Of a stretch of 64,000 nucleotides of DNA, positions 35,631 to 45,449 are shown piece after piece. The stretch is taken from contig JBMDXQ010000119.1 in the NCBI GenBank assembly GCA_048594975.1, positions 1-64,000 on the forward strand, in the 5' to 3' direction. The notes beneath the pieces were generated by a model, which saw nothing but the letters and a program-made list of their open reading frames with translations, had not been told where the DNA came from and did no database searches. Position 1 is the stretch's first letter. Each line of letters starts with the position of its first letter. Source of the stretch: JBMDXB01 sp048594975. Its GTDB lineage: Bacteria > Acidobacteriota > Vicinamibacteria > Vicinamibacterales > 2-12-FULL-66-21. The translations under genes and the position numbers were made by a program.

Positions 35631-36642
35631 CGGCCGGTTTGCTCCTCAGCACTCGGGCGAGTTCCGGCAGGCGCGCGCCAAGGCCAGCAAGGAAACGTGG
35701 CGCACGCCAGCCTGGTGTTCGACGTGGCTGAGCTATCGACCATTTCGTGACCGACGAAGAGCCCACCCCGTCGCTGCGCTCGGAAGGCGGCGATCGAAGC
35801 GACGCCGGTGCATGGCAGGACCGTGCAGGCCTGGTGTAGCGGGAGCGCAGATCCGGCGATCTCCCGCGGTGAGTGGCCAGCGGATCGGCGCGGCCCTCCG
35901 GCCGCCGTCCGCCGAAAGAAATCGTCGAGCACGATGCGAACGTCGCCAGGACACTCGAGATGCACGAAGTGTCCGCAGTCCCTGAGCGTGACCATTTGAG
36001 CATCCGGAAGTGCCCCGGCGATGTGCATCGCGATCTCGCTGGGAATGAAGTCGTGATCGCCCCAGATGACCAGGGTCGGAATGCGCAGATCCCGCAGCCT
36101 GGGCAGCAGATCGTAGCCGTCCACTTGCCACGTATCGCGCATCAGTCGGTCTTCGACCGCCCGTGCCTTGACGATCCCCTCTGGGCCCTGGCTGATGAAC
36201 CCCGCCTTCATCCGCGCCGGCAGCTTCTCGTAGTCGTCGGGTCGCTTCAGCGCAGGCTTGAAGTGGAGACCATAGCGCGCAGTGACGGCCCCGGAGTCCT
36301 CCTGCGTGTAGGCGGCGCTCGCCAGGATCTCTCGCTGTCTATCCATGTCGGCGCCTAGCCTGCGGACGTACGCCGTCCGGAACACGGCGACGTCGCTCGC
36401 GGACGCCGGCGCGGGATTCATCAGGATCATGTGAGACACGCGAGCCGGGCGCCGAAGTGCGTACTCCAGCGCAAGAACTGCGCCCCAGGAGTGTCCGAGC
36501 AACGCAGCTGATTCGAGCCCGAAGTGCTCCCTCACCTTGTCGAGATCGGCGAGGTCGGAGGTCAGCGTGACGTCCTCGGGCTGCACACCAACTGCGGATT
36601 TCCCACGTCCCCGCTGGTCGTAGTAGATGAGCCCGATCTTCT
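35627..36642 (-). pseudogene. 5'-truncated alpha/beta hydrolase (proline-iminopeptidase type)
   Basis: The frame holds a good alpha/beta-hydrolase body: IYYDQRGRGKS, nucleophile elbow LLGHSWGAVLALEY, the acid in TLVIWGDHDFIP and the base in CGHFVHLE. Upstream of the YYDQRG strand an in-frame TAG near 36640 cuts off the N-terminal strands and the HGGPG oxyanion loop expected of this family. After the canonical end (VRIVLDDFFRRT) about 75 unrelated residues follow before the stop. Both ends look damaged. A GTG at 36586 could start a short form but would lack the oxyanion hole. Confidence 0.65.
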
Positions 36643-36687
36643 CGAGCTATCGCATCGGATGAATGGGACAACCGGGAAGGCCTGGGT

Positions 36688-37079
36688 ATGGAACGCCTGT
36701 GCGGGATGCTCGCGGCGGCCTTGCTCCTCGCGGTACCGCCCGTTCGTGCCCAGAAGCAGGGACACCCCGCGTCGAACTGGGCAGACCTTCTCAGGCATCG
36801 TGCCGATCGCGGCCGACGGTCGGGCGGTCGTACTCGGCGCCGGCCCGCGCGTCACGTTCCACGTCATGCCGCGATTCGGTCTCGCGCGGCTGGCGGAGGT
36901 CGTCGGGCCTGTCGAGGCTGCCGGCGACCGCGCTCTTCCAGAGCCAGCTCAAGACCGTCGTCAGCAAATCACGTGACGCCAAACGCACTGTGTCGTTCAC
37001 CGTCGGCGCGGCGGGAGACGCGTCCCACGTCTGCGGCGGCCAATTGCCTCGATGCCTGCGAAGACCTCCGCGGGTTTGA
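36688..37079 (+). pseudogene. decayed exported-protein gene (frameshifted)
   Basis: A convincing signal peptide (MERLCGMLAAALLLAVPPVRAQ) opens the frame, then the sequence quickly turns Arg-rich. A different frame in the next bases reads FSGIVPIAADGRAVVLGAG, followed in a third frame by LFQSQLKTVVSKSRDAKRTV, as if two frameshifts had broken one gene. No family is recognised. It could also be chance in GC-rich DNA, so confidence is low. Confidence 0.3.
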
Positions 37080-37151
37080 CGCAGTCGACACCTCGAGTGG
37101 GGCGACTCAGCCATCTCCGCGAGCCCTCCGGCAGTGCAGTAAGATGGCCGC

Positions 37152-37769
37152 ATGGGCAGAGCATACGCGGTTGCTGTGGCGTCGGTCCTCGCGGGACTCG
37201 TCGCGGGCGGCGTCGAGAACGAGTTCATCAGGACGTGGAAGGCGCCGGGCGCCGGGCCGTTGAGCTTCGCTGGACGGAAGGTCGCGGCGGTCGTCATCGT
37301 GGAGGACGTCAACCTGCAGGTCGCGGCGGAGGAGGCGTTGAGCCGTGAAATCGCGGCGCGCGGGCCGAACGCGGTGCCCGCGTACCGCATCATTCCGCGC
37401 CCGGAGCTCGCCAACAAGGACCGAGCGAAATCCTGGCTCGAGAAAGCGGGCGTCCAGGGGCTCGTGATCATGCGCGTCGTGGGCACCGACACGCGGAAGA
37501 CGTACTCGTCGGTCGTCTTCAGCAGCGGCTACTACGGGGACGTCTGGGATTACTGGGGCTACGGGTGGGCCTCGGTGTACCCGATCGGCGCCGGGAAGAT
37601 GGAGACGACGCTGACCGTCGAGACGCTTCTCTACGACCTTTCGACCGCCGGCCCGGTCTGGGCCGGCGTGAGCCGTACGAGGAACCCGAAGGACCACATC
37701 AGTTTCATGAAATCGCTGGCAGTCGATATCGGAAAGGAGCTCGAGCGGGCCGGGCTGTCACAGAAGTGA
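37152..37769 (+). CDS. exported hypothetical protein (DUF4136-like style)
   Basis: A 205-residue protein with a short N-terminal hydrophobic segment (AYAVAVASVLAGLVAGG). The body reads FIRTWKAPGAGPLSFAGRKVAAVVIV, VAAEEALSREIAARG and, further on, a Gly/Tyr/Trp-rich stretch (SSGYYGDVWDYWGYGWAS) before strands VETLLYDLS and WAGVSRT. This resembles small periplasmic lipoprotein-like proteins in the DUF4136 style but there is no lipobox Cys. It is transcribed alone and ends 86 bases before the convergent receiver gene. Confidence 0.65.
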   Translation: MGRAYAVAVASVLAGLVAGGVENEFIRTWKAPGAGPLSFAGRKVAAVVIVEDVNLQVAAEEALSREIAARGPNAVPAYRIIPRPELANKDRAKSWLEKAGVQGLVIMRVVGTDTRKTYSSVVFSSGYYGDVWDYWGYGWASVYPIGAGKMETTLTVETLLYDLSTAGPVWAGVSRTRNPKDHISFMKSLAVDIGKELERAGLSQK

Positions 37770-37835
37770 CACTCGGGCCTGATGCGGCGCACTCCAGATC
37801 GTGGACCTCGAGCGGTGCGGTGTCTGCTCGACGTC

Positions 37836-37854
37836 CTGCCGGGCGACGCGGCAG
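37836..37854. terminator. hairpin between convergent genes
   Basis: CTGCCG and CGGCAG pair over six bases with a seven-base loop, in the 86-base gap between convergently transcribed genes. No T-run; it may act in both directions. Confidence 0.35.
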
Positions 37855-37855
37855 T

Positions 37856-38254
37856 TCATGGCCGCACCTTGTGCGCTTCCGTGAAGATGGTATGAATGGT
37901 GCGCTCCAGCGTCCCGGCGGCCGAGTGCTTCGGCACATAGGCCGACGCGCCGTTCCCGACCGCAAACGCCTGAACGTGCGTGTCGTCGAATGCGGTGACG
38001 ATGATCACGCCCGTTTCCGGCGCGATGCGTTTGACCCTGCGACAGACTTCGAGGCCGTCCAGATCCGGCATCATTAGGTCGACGACGAGGACGTCCGGCC
38101 GCAACGTGCTGACCGCTTCGACCGCCTCACACCCGTTCGGCACGGTGGCGACTACCTCGCAGGAGAGTTGCAGCATCCGGCCGAATGCAGCAAGCACCGA
38201 CGGATGATCGTCGGCGATTACGACGCGCGGCCGCGGCGCCGGGTGAGACTTCAT
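37856..38254 (-). CDS. single-domain response regulator (CheY-like)
   Basis: A 132-residue receiver domain with no output domain. It has VVIADDHPSVL (acidic pair), phospho-Asp in LVVDLMMPDLDG, Thr/Ala in VIIVTAFDD and Lys in YVPKHSAAG. The sequence resembles NarL-type receivers that have lost the LuxR helix-turn-helix. ATG at 38254 is used; it diverges from the TonB receptor across 130 bases, so the two may share a control region. The HPK7-type kinase just past the receptor is a natural phosphodonor. Confidence 0.85.
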   Translation of the reverse strand: MKSHPAPRPRVVIADDHPSVLAAFGRMLQLSCEVVATVPNGCEAVEAVSTLRPDVLVVDLMMPDLDGLEVCRRVKRIAPETGVIIVTAFDDTHVQAFAVGNGASAYVPKHSAAGTLERTIHTIFTEAHKVRP

Positions 38255-38384
38255 GCGCTTTCCTGCACACCTCGAACCGTCATCCGCGTGGACGCAGCAA
38301 CCCGTCAATTGTATCCTCGATCCGCTCTCCTGCGCTCCGGTAGAGTATGCGAGAATCTCGAGCTGTCGACGGCGGCGACGGGTG

Positions 38385-41300
38385 ATGAAGACGCTGGGCG
38401 CCCTTTTCGCCCTTTTCGCCCTTTTCGTCGGTTTCCCGGGCGCCGCCTTCGCGCAGCCCGCGATTGCGGGTGCGGTGACCGATCCGTCGGGTGCGCCGAT
38501 CCCCGGCGTCACGGTCGAAGCGACGAGTCCTGCGCTCATCGAGAAGACCCGCGCGACGACGACCGATGGGGCCGGGCGGTATCGCATCGCGGATCTGCGG
38601 CCGGGCACTTATCACGTGCAGTTCACGCTTGCCGGCTGGAAGCCCTATCGGCTGGAAGGCGTCGAGCTGACGGGGTCGCTCACGGCCGTCGTCCACGCGC
38701 AGCTCTCGATCGGCCCGCTCGCGGATACCATCAGCGTCACCGCTGAACGCTCCCTCGTAGACGTACAGAGCACGAGCCGCGAGGTCACGCTTCCCGGCGA
38801 CGTCGTCCGATCGCTGCCCACCGCGCGAAGCTACAACGCGCTGCTCGTCTTGGTGCCGGGCATCGTCACGAGCGTCGCCGACACGGCGATGGGCCCGGCG
38901 ACGATCTCGTTCCCGCTTCACGGCGGCCGGCAGAACGAAGGGCGCCTGCTGCTGGACGGGTTGAACATCGGGAGCCCGCCGTCGGGCAATTCGGCCACCA
39001 CCTACGAGGTGGACGTGGGACGCGCGGAAGAGGTGACCTTCACCAGGTCCGGCGGGTTGGGCGAGTCGGAGACCGCGGGCGTCGTGATGAACATCATTCC
39101 GAAGGCGGGCGGCAACACGACGCGCGGGTCCGTCTTTGCGAGCGGAACGGGCGAGCCGCTTCAGGCCGACAACGTGACGCCGGAATTGATCGCACGAGGG
39201 GTCATGGCGGGTGCGCCGTTTACGCGCGTCTACGACGTCTCGGCGACGCTCGGCGGGCCGATCGTGACGGATCGGCTGTGGTATTTCGTCCGGGCGCATA
39301 CGGGCGGCAGCACGAGGCGGAGCACGAACGTCTACTACAACCGCAGCGCCGGCGATCCCGCCGCGTGGCTGTACGCAGCCGATCTCACCCGTCCGGCGTA
39401 TTCCGACAGGACCTACGAGAGCGCGAGCGGCCGCCTCACGTGGCAGGCGACCAGGCGCAACAAGATCAGCGGCTTCTGGGACGCGCAGGCGCTGTGCCGA
39501 TCGTGCACGGGCGCCACGCCGGGGCTGTCAGAGCCGCAGCGGGTATCTCCCGAGGCGGTCGGCGTGCTCGGGCGCCGGCTGGATGTGACCCAACTGACTT
39601 GGTCGTCGCCGCTGACGGATCACCTCCTCCTCGAAGCGGGGTACGGCGGCACTTTCTTCGGCGTCGGCAACTTCGAGCGCGAGCCCAACCCGACGCGCGA
39701 TCTCATACGCGTGGTCGAACAGTGCGCGAGCGGCTGCGGTGCGAACGGCAATATTCCAGGTCTGGTGTATCGCTCACAGGATTTCAGCATCGCCCACACC
39801 GGCTCGTACCTGTGGCAGGGATCGGTGTCGTACGTCACCGGCACGCACAGCCTCAAGGTGGGGTATCAGCACACGCTGATGACCGACGACCGCACGTGGA
39901 TGACGAACAACCAGGCGCTGACCTACCGCTTCGACAACGGCGTGCCGACGCAGCTCACGCAGTCGATTTCCCCGTGGGTCAACGACGCCGGCGCCGGCTG
40001 GCAGGCGCTGTTCGTGCAGGAGCAGTGGACGCGCCGGCGGCTGACGCTGCAGGCGGCGCTGCGCGTCGATCGCGCCTGGAGCTGGTTTCCGGCGCAGCCG
40101 GAAGGCCCGTCGCGATTCATGCCGGCCCCGTTCGTCGTTCCGCCGACGCGCGGCATCGACAGCTACAAGGACGTGACGCCGCGGTTCGGCGCCGCGTACG
40201 ATCCGGGCGGACGAGGCACGACCGCGCTCAAGATGAGCATCGGCAAGTACCTGGAAGGCGTCGGTGTGACGGGCATCTACGCCAACACCAATCCCACGCT
40301 GAGAATGCCTCGCACCACGCAGGTGTTCGGAACCCCGGGTGTGACGCGTTCGTGGACCGACGCCAATCGCAACTTCGTGCCGGATTGCGATTTGACGGAT
40401 CCGAACGCACAGGATCTACGTCCGAGCGGCGGGGATCTCTGCGGCGTGATGTCGAACGTGAACTTTGGCACGAACGGACTGACCAACGCCTACGATGCGA
40501 GATTGCTCGAGGGCTGGGGCGTCCGTCCCTCGGACTGGAATCTCGCGCTGTCGTTCCAGCAACGGATCGGACGACGGGTGTCGCTGGACGTGACCTACAG
40601 CCACCGCTCCTTCCGCGGGTTCACCGTCGCCGACAACCTGTCGCTCGAGCCGTCCGACCTGACCCCGTTCAGCGTCGTGGCGCCGCTGGATTCGCGGCTG
40701 CCAGGCAGAGGGGGCTACGTCGTGGAGGGTCTCTACGACGTCGTCCCGGCGAAGGCGGGGCAGGTCAACAACCTGATTACCGGCTCCCAGACCCATGGCG
40801 AGTGGTCCCAGCACTTCAACGCTCTCGATGTCACGTTCGACGCTCGCGTCGGCCGGAGCTTTGCGATCGTCGGCGGGACGAGCACCGGTCAGACCGTTGC
40901 CGACAACTGCGCCGTGCGCCGGCGCCTTCCGGAGCTCGCCACCACGACGATCGGCACGAGCCCGTTCGGCGCGGGCCTGATGGGCTCCACGGTGAGTCCG
41001 GTCAGTCCGTACTGTCACGTCGCCTTCGGCGTGCTCACGCACGTTCGAGCGCTTTCCTCGTACCTCGTTCCGAGAATCGATGTCCAGGTGGCGGCGACAT
41101 TCCAGAGCAAGCCCGGCGCGCTTCTGGCGGCGAACTATGCGGCCCCGAACTCGCTCGTGGCCCCATCGCTGGGACGGCCCCTTTCAGGGAACGCGCCCAA
41201 CGTCACCGTCAATCTGATTGCGCCCGGCTCGCTGTACGGCGACCGGATCAACCAGCTCGATCTGCGCCTGGCGAAGATCCTGAGGTACCGACGGTCACGA

Positions 41301-41450
41301 ACGGTCGTCGGCGTCGATATCTACAACGTGCTGAACTCGAACGGCGTGCTGACGTATAACAACACCTTCGTCCCGGGTGGGCCGTGGCTGCAGCCGCTCA
41401 CGGTGCTGGCGCCGCGCATGTTCAAGATCACGGCCGAGCTCGACTGGTGA
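38385..41450 (+). CDS. TonB-dependent receptor with N-terminal carboxypeptidase-regulatory domain
   Basis: A 1021-residue outer-membrane receptor. The signal peptide carries a tandem repeat; it is followed by a CarboxypepD_reg-like domain (IAGAVTDPSGAPIPGVTVEA, GRYRIADLRPGTYHVQF), a plug region (LVPGIVTSV, GGRQNEGRLLLDGLNIG) and a long TonB/Oar-type barrel with NVLNSNG and a final aromatic residue (ITAELDW). Such receptors are frequent in Acidobacteriota and import large substrates using TonB energy. The substrate may be a glycan, as arabinofuranosidase and GH116 remains are nearby. Kinase and receiver genes on either side suggest regulated uptake. Confidence 0.92.
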   Translation: MKTLGALFALFALFVGFPGAAFAQPAIAGAVTDPSGAPIPGVTVEATSPALIEKTRATTTDGAGRYRIADLRPGTYHVQFTLAGWKPYRLEGVELTGSLTAVVHAQLSIGPLADTISVTAERSLVDVQSTSREVTLPGDVVRSLPTARSYNALLVLVPGIVTSVADTAMGPATISFPLHGGRQNEGRLLLDGLNIGSPPSGNSATTYEVDVGRAEEVTFTRSGGLGESETAGVVMNIIPKAGGNTTRGSVFASGTGEPLQADNVTPELIARGVMAGAPFTRVYDVSATLGGPIVTDRLWYFVRAHTGGSTRRSTNVYYNRSAGDPAAWLYAADLTRPAYSDRTYESASGRLTWQATRRNKISGFWDAQALCRSCTGATPGLSEPQRVSPEAVGVLGRRLDVTQLTWSSPLTDHLLLEAGYGGTFFGVGNFEREPNPTRDLIRVVEQCASGCGANGNIPGLVYRSQDFSIAHTGSYLWQGSVSYVTGTHSLKVGYQHTLMTDDRTWMTNNQALTYRFDNGVPTQLTQSISPWVNDAGAGWQALFVQEQWTRRRLTLQAALRVDRAWSWFPAQPEGPSRFMPAPFVVPPTRGIDSYKDVTPRFGAAYDPGGRGTTALKMSIGKYLEGVGVTGIYANTNPTLRMPRTTQVFGTPGVTRSWTDANRNFVPDCDLTDPNAQDLRPSGGDLCGVMSNVNFGTNGLTNAYDARLLEGWGVRPSDWNLALSFQQRIGRRVSLDVTYSHRSFRGFTVADNLSLEPSDLTPFSVVAPLDSRLPGRGGYVVEGLYDVVPAKAGQVNNLITGSQTHGEWSQHFNALDVTFDARVGRSFAIVGGTSTGQTVADNCAVRRRLPELATTTIGTSPFGAGLMGSTVSPVSPYCHVAFGVLTHVRALSSYLVPRIDVQVAATFQSKPGALLAANYAAPNSLVAPSLGRPLSGNAPNVTVNLIAPGSLYGDRINQLDLRLAKILRYRRSRTVVGVDIYNVLNSNGVLTYNNTFVPGGPWLQPLTVLAPRMFKITAELDW
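38399..38425 (+). repeat. three exact 9-base tandem repeats in the receptor signal peptide
   Basis: CGCCCTTTT occurs three times in a row and encodes the hydrophobic ALFALFALF core of the signal peptide. Because the unit is nine bases, copy changes keep the frame and only lengthen or shorten the hydrophobic core by three residues. Confidence 0.85.
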
Positions 41451-41458
41451 GGGCGGTC

Positions 41459-43276
41459 ATGCGGTGGGTGTTGACGGCGGTCATCGTCCTCTCGCCGTTC
41501 GCGGCGGCGAGCAGCGTCATCGCGCAACCTGACCACAAGCAGGTTCTCGTCCTGTACGCGACGAGGCGCGACTCGCAGTTCTCCACCATCGGGGAAACCG
41601 AGCTGCCGCGGATTCTCGATGAGGGCCTCGCACGGAACCTCGACCACTACACCGAGTTCATCGACCTTGCGAGGTTTCCCGAACCCTCCTACCGGGAGGC
41701 GTTCGGCAATTTCCTGCGGCTGAAGTACCGGGACGTCCGATTCGACCTGGTGATCGCAATGCAGGACGCGGCGGTCGAGTTCGTCACGCAGTACCGCGAC
41801 GCCCTGTTTTACGACACACCCACCGTGTTCCTGACGAACAGTCCGGCGCCCGCACGGCGCCCGAATTCGACCGGTTTGATCCACGCGCGCGACTTCGCGG
41901 CGACGTTGGCGCTGATTCGGCAGCTCCAGCCGGACGTTCGCAACCTCTTCGTCGTCATCGGCGCTGGCCTGGCCGACAGGGTTTACGAGGAAACGGCTCG
42001 CGGGCAGTTGCAGGCGGCGGAGTCACGGCTGACCGTCACGTACCTGTCGGGTCTGCCGACACCGGAGCTCGAGCTCCGCCTGTCGAGCCTGCCCGGACAC
42101 TCCGCCGTCTACTACGTGCTTGTCAACGAGGACGGTGCCGGCAACCGGTTCCATCCGCTGGACTACGTCGCGCGGGTGGCGGCTGCGGCCAACGCGCCAA
42201 CCTACTGCTGGGTGGATGCGGCAATGGGTCGCGGCATCGTGGGTGGCAGCCTCTACAGCCAGAGGGACGCGATCACGAACGTGGGCCAGCTCGCGCTGCG
42301 CGTGCTCCGCGGCGAGCCGGCCGACAGCATCCCCATTGCCGTTCTCCATCTCAATGCCAACCAGGTGGATTGGCGCCAGCTTCGGCGCTGGGGCATCGAC
42401 GAGGCGCGCGTTCCAGCCGGAACGCTCGTCCGATTTCGCAATCCGACCATCTGGGACCGCTACAAGACCTACATCGTTTCGGCTTTCGCGCTCCTCGTCA
42501 CTCAAACCGTGCTCATCACCGGGCTGTTGATTCAGCGGGAACGACGCCGGCGAGCCGAAGGGGAACTGCGTCGGAGAGAGAGCGAGCTGCGCCGGAGTTA
42601 CGAGCGCAACCGTGACCTCGGCGCTCGCCTGCTGCGGGCGCAGGAAGTCGAACGCTCGCGCATCGCCCGCGAGCTGCACGACGACATCTGCCAGCGCATG
42701 CTGCTCCTCACGGTCGAACTCGAGTTGCTGGACCGCGACCGTCCCGGCGAAACACCGGCAGGTGCGGCGCTGGGCGTGGCGCGTGATGTCGCCAAGAGCC
42801 TGCACGAGTTGTCGTACCAGCTGCATCCGACCAGACTGCGGGTGATTGGTCTGGTTGCCGCGCTGGACCGCCTGTGCCTCGAGTGGTCACGGGCGGGGTT
42901 CATGATCACCTTCGCGCACGAGAACGTACCGGCGACGCTCCCGCCCGAGCTGACGTTGTGCCTCTTCCGTGTCGTTCAGGAAGCGCTGCAGAACGCGATC
43001 AAGTACAGCCGCGCCAGGAACGTCTCGGTGCAGTTGCGCGCCGCCTCGGACGACCTCACGCTGACGATTGCCGACGACGGCGTCGGGTTCGACGTCAATG
43101 CGGCGGTGGGCCGGGGCGTTGGCCTGATCAGCATGGTCGAACGCGTCGAAGCGCTCGGCGGGTCGCTCGACATCCGCTCCACGCCTGGCGCCGGGACCCT
43201 CCTGACGGCTACGATACCGCTCCACGCCGTGCAGAGCAGGGACGCGATGCCGCTCCACGACGCCGCCGCGTCGTGA
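41459..43276 (+). CDS. sensor kinase with ABC-substrate-binding-like domain and HisKA_3 core
   Basis: A 605-residue kinase. A signal/anchor helix is followed by a periplasmic ABC_sub_bind-type sensor (about 28-300; VLVLYATRRDSQF, GRGIVGGSLYSQRD), one membrane helix near 340-362, a short coiled coil (RRRAEGELRRRESELRRSYE) and an HPK7-type core with phospho-His in ARELHDDICQRMLLL near residue 406. The ATPase box includes EALQNAIKYSRA, DDGVGFDV and GVGLISMVERVEALGG. GTG at 41447 overlapping the receptor stop is an alternative start. It is coupled to the TonB receptor and probably signals to the nearby receiver protein. Confidence 0.9.
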   Translation: MRWVLTAVIVLSPFAAASSVIAQPDHKQVLVLYATRRDSQFSTIGETELPRILDEGLARNLDHYTEFIDLARFPEPSYREAFGNFLRLKYRDVRFDLVIAMQDAAVEFVTQYRDALFYDTPTVFLTNSPAPARRPNSTGLIHARDFAATLALIRQLQPDVRNLFVVIGAGLADRVYEETARGQLQAAESRLTVTYLSGLPTPELELRLSSLPGHSAVYYVLVNEDGAGNRFHPLDYVARVAAAANAPTYCWVDAAMGRGIVGGSLYSQRDAITNVGQLALRVLRGEPADSIPIAVLHLNANQVDWRQLRRWGIDEARVPAGTLVRFRNPTIWDRYKTYIVSAFALLVTQTVLITGLLIQRERRRRAEGELRRRESELRRSYERNRDLGARLLRAQEVERSRIARELHDDICQRMLLLTVELELLDRDRPGETPAGAALGVARDVAKSLHELSYQLHPTRLRVIGLVAALDRLCLEWSRAGFMITFAHENVPATLPPELTLCLFRVVQEALQNAIKYSRARNVSVQLRAASDDLTLTIADDGVGFDVNAAVGRGVGLISMVERVEALGGSLDIRSTPGAGTLLTATIPLHAVQSRDAMPLHDAAAS

Positions 43277-43347
43277 TGTCACACGCGAGGGCCGTGCGTG
43301 CCTCCTCAAGAGGGAGATGACGGGGCCTCTCGGCCGCCACGTCTCCT

Positions 43348-44931
43348 CTACTGGAGCGTCAGGATGACCACCGATTTCGCCGGCAGCTTGACTTCCAGGG
43401 TGTCGCCTTTGATCGCCGCTCCGTCGAAGGCGGCCGGCTGAACGGCGTTCGGCGCCGAGAACGTGTTGTGCGCGTTCATCGCCGGTGCCGTCAGGACGCG
43501 CCCTGCGACCGACTTCGCGGCAAGGCCCGCGAGCTTCACCGACACCGTCACAGCCTGCATTGGACTGGTATTGGCGAGCGAGAGGTGCACCGCCGGAGCG
43601 TCGGCCGCGCGCGTGGCCGACACGCTCACCATCGGGATCTTCTCTCCCCCGAATGCATACTCGGGCGACTGCAGCTCCACCGGCAGGAACGTGCCGCCCT
43701 GGTGGACCTTGAACATCTCGAAGACCCAGTAGGTCGGCGTGCGCAGCATCTTCTCCTTCTCGGTCAGGATCATCGCCTGGAGCACGTTGACCGTCTGCGC
43801 AATGTTCGCCATGACGACACGGTTAGCGTGCCTGTGGAAGATGTGGAAGTTGAGCGCGGCGACGAGCGCGTCGCGCAGCGTGCTCTGCTGATAGAGAAAA
43901 CCGGGCTGCGTGCCGGGCTCGACGTCGTACCACGCACCCCATTCGTCCACGATCAGGCCGACGCGTTTCTTTGGATCGGCGGTATCCATGATCGCGGAGT
44001 GTTGGACGATGTGGTCCTCCATGCGGAGGGTGCGGCGAAGGGTCGAGAACCACTGGTCCTCGCCGAATTCGGTGGCGGATCCCTTCTTGGACCAGTTGCC
44101 CGTCGGCAGCGTGTAGTAGTGCAGCGAGAGGCCGTTCATCTGGCGGGCGGCAACGTTCATCAGGACTTCGGTCCAGCGGGTGTCCTGGCCCCCCGACCCG
44201 GCCGCGATACGGAAGATCGGCCTGGTGCGGTCGTAGTTCTTGATGAAGGTGTTGTACTTCCGGTACTCGTCCGCGTAGTACTCGGCGCGCATGTTACCGC
44301 CGCAGCCCCACGGCTCGTTGCCGATGCCAAAGTACGGCACGCGCCACGGCTTCTCGCGGCCGTTCTGCCGCCGCAGGTTGGCGATGGGCGAGCTGGCGTC
44401 CGAGGTCAGGTACTCGACCCACTCCATCATCTCCTGCACCGTGCCGCTGCCGACGTTGCCGCTGATGTAGGCGTTGGTGCCGAGCAGGTCGACGAGGTCC
44501 ATGAACTCGTGGGTGCCGAAATGGTTGTTCTCGACCACGCCGCCCCAGTGGGTGTTGATCATGGCCGGCCGCTTCTCGCGCGGCCCGATGCCGTCCTTCC
44601 AGTGGTACTCGTCGGCGAAGCAGCCGCCCGGCCAGCGCAGCACGGGCGGATTGAGCGCTTTCAACGCGGCCAGCACGTCGTTGCGGATGCCGCGCGTGTT
44701 CGGGATTGGAGAGTCGGGGCCGACCCAGATGCCCTCGTAGATGCCCCTGCCCAGGTGCTCGGCGAAGTGACCGTAGATGTTCCGGTTGACGACCGGCCCG
44801 GGCTGGTCCGCGTGAAGGACTGCCTGTGCGGTGGTGCCGGCTTGTGATGGCGCCTGCGCATGGCTTCCAGGTGCCGTGAGGAGGAATGCGACGGCGATGA
44901 CGAGTGCGGCCGGTGCTGAAATCGTCTTCAT
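43348..44931 (-). CDS. exported GH51 alpha-L-arabinofuranosidase
   Basis: A 527-residue secreted glycoside hydrolase of family 51, which releases terminal arabinofuranose from arabinan or arabinoxylan. A signal peptide ends in GSHAQA. N-terminal family marks are NIYGHFAEHLGRGIYEGIW and LRWPGGCFADEYHW; the acid/base Glu is in GIGNEPWGCGG and the nucleophile Glu in LIVDEWGAW. The C-terminal beta domain is complete. It is convergent with the sensor kinase gene and suggests plant-polymer use by this locus. Confidence 0.93.
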   Translation of the reverse strand: MKTISAPAALVIAVAFLLTAPGSHAQAPSQAGTTAQAVLHADQPGPVVNRNIYGHFAEHLGRGIYEGIWVGPDSPIPNTRGIRNDVLAALKALNPPVLRWPGGCFADEYHWKDGIGPREKRPAMINTHWGGVVENNHFGTHEFMDLVDLLGTNAYISGNVGSGTVQEMMEWVEYLTSDASSPIANLRRQNGREKPWRVPYFGIGNEPWGCGGNMRAEYYADEYRKYNTFIKNYDRTRPIFRIAAGSGGQDTRWTEVLMNVAARQMNGLSLHYYTLPTGNWSKKGSATEFGEDQWFSTLRRTLRMEDHIVQHSAIMDTADPKKRVGLIVDEWGAWYDVEPGTQPGFLYQQSTLRDALVAALNFHIFHRHANRVVMANIAQTVNVLQAMILTEKEKMLRTPTYWVFEMFKVHQGGTFLPVELQSPEYAFGGEKIPMVSVSATRAADAPAVHLSLANTSPMQAVTVSVKLAGLAAKSVAGRVLTAPAMNAHNTFSAPNAVQPAAFDGAAIKGDTLEVKLPAKSVVILTLQ

Positions 44932-45012
44932 GAGTCACTGATCCTGCGGATGCGAGTGAACGAGGCGAAACGGCATCGCTGAGGGCGGCCTGGCGGTCGC
45001 ACGCGGTGCCGC

Positions 45013-45156
45013 TCAGCGAAACAGGCGCGGAGCGAACTCCCTGAGGCAGCGGCGCCAGGTCAGTCACTCATGGGCGGTGCCCGGCGACTCGAAATACACC
45101 GTGGTGATGCCCGCCTGTCTGAGCTGTTCGCTGAAGGTCTTCGTGCCGGGTGACTT
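45013..45156 (-). pseudogene. C-terminal relic of a secreted esterase with TGG-to-TGA nonsense
   Basis: The frame reads GTKTFSEQLRQAGITTVYFE, SPGTAHE, then TGA (45064-45066), then LTWRRCLREFAPRLFR before a final TGA. In secreted alpha/beta esterases that sit beside arabinoxylan enzymes the segment reads HEWLTWRR or similar, so the internal TGA replaces a Trp TGG. Upstream the frame breaks into others. Catalytic His lies in the retained HE motif but the nucleophile region is gone, so the gene is dead. Confidence 0.6.
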
Positions 45157-45449
45157 CCTGACCGTTGACCCACCATACGGAGGCGGCGTTCGAGCGGATC
45201 GCCAGGTACGCCCGGCATCTCCCGCGGCGAATCGACCACGGTCCCGGCCCAGAACAGCACGTTGGAGATCGGTTCTCCAGGGCGTATGCGAACTGATAGA
45301 GGTTGACATTGTAGCCGATCGTATCGACCGCGTGCCACGTGAGTTCCACGTCGGCGGCCGCCACCTGGTCGCCGGCGCGCAGCACAGGACAGTCGCGCTC
45401 CGAGCTCCGTGGTCGGCGCGTAGGATACGCGAAAGCGTGAGGGTGCAGC

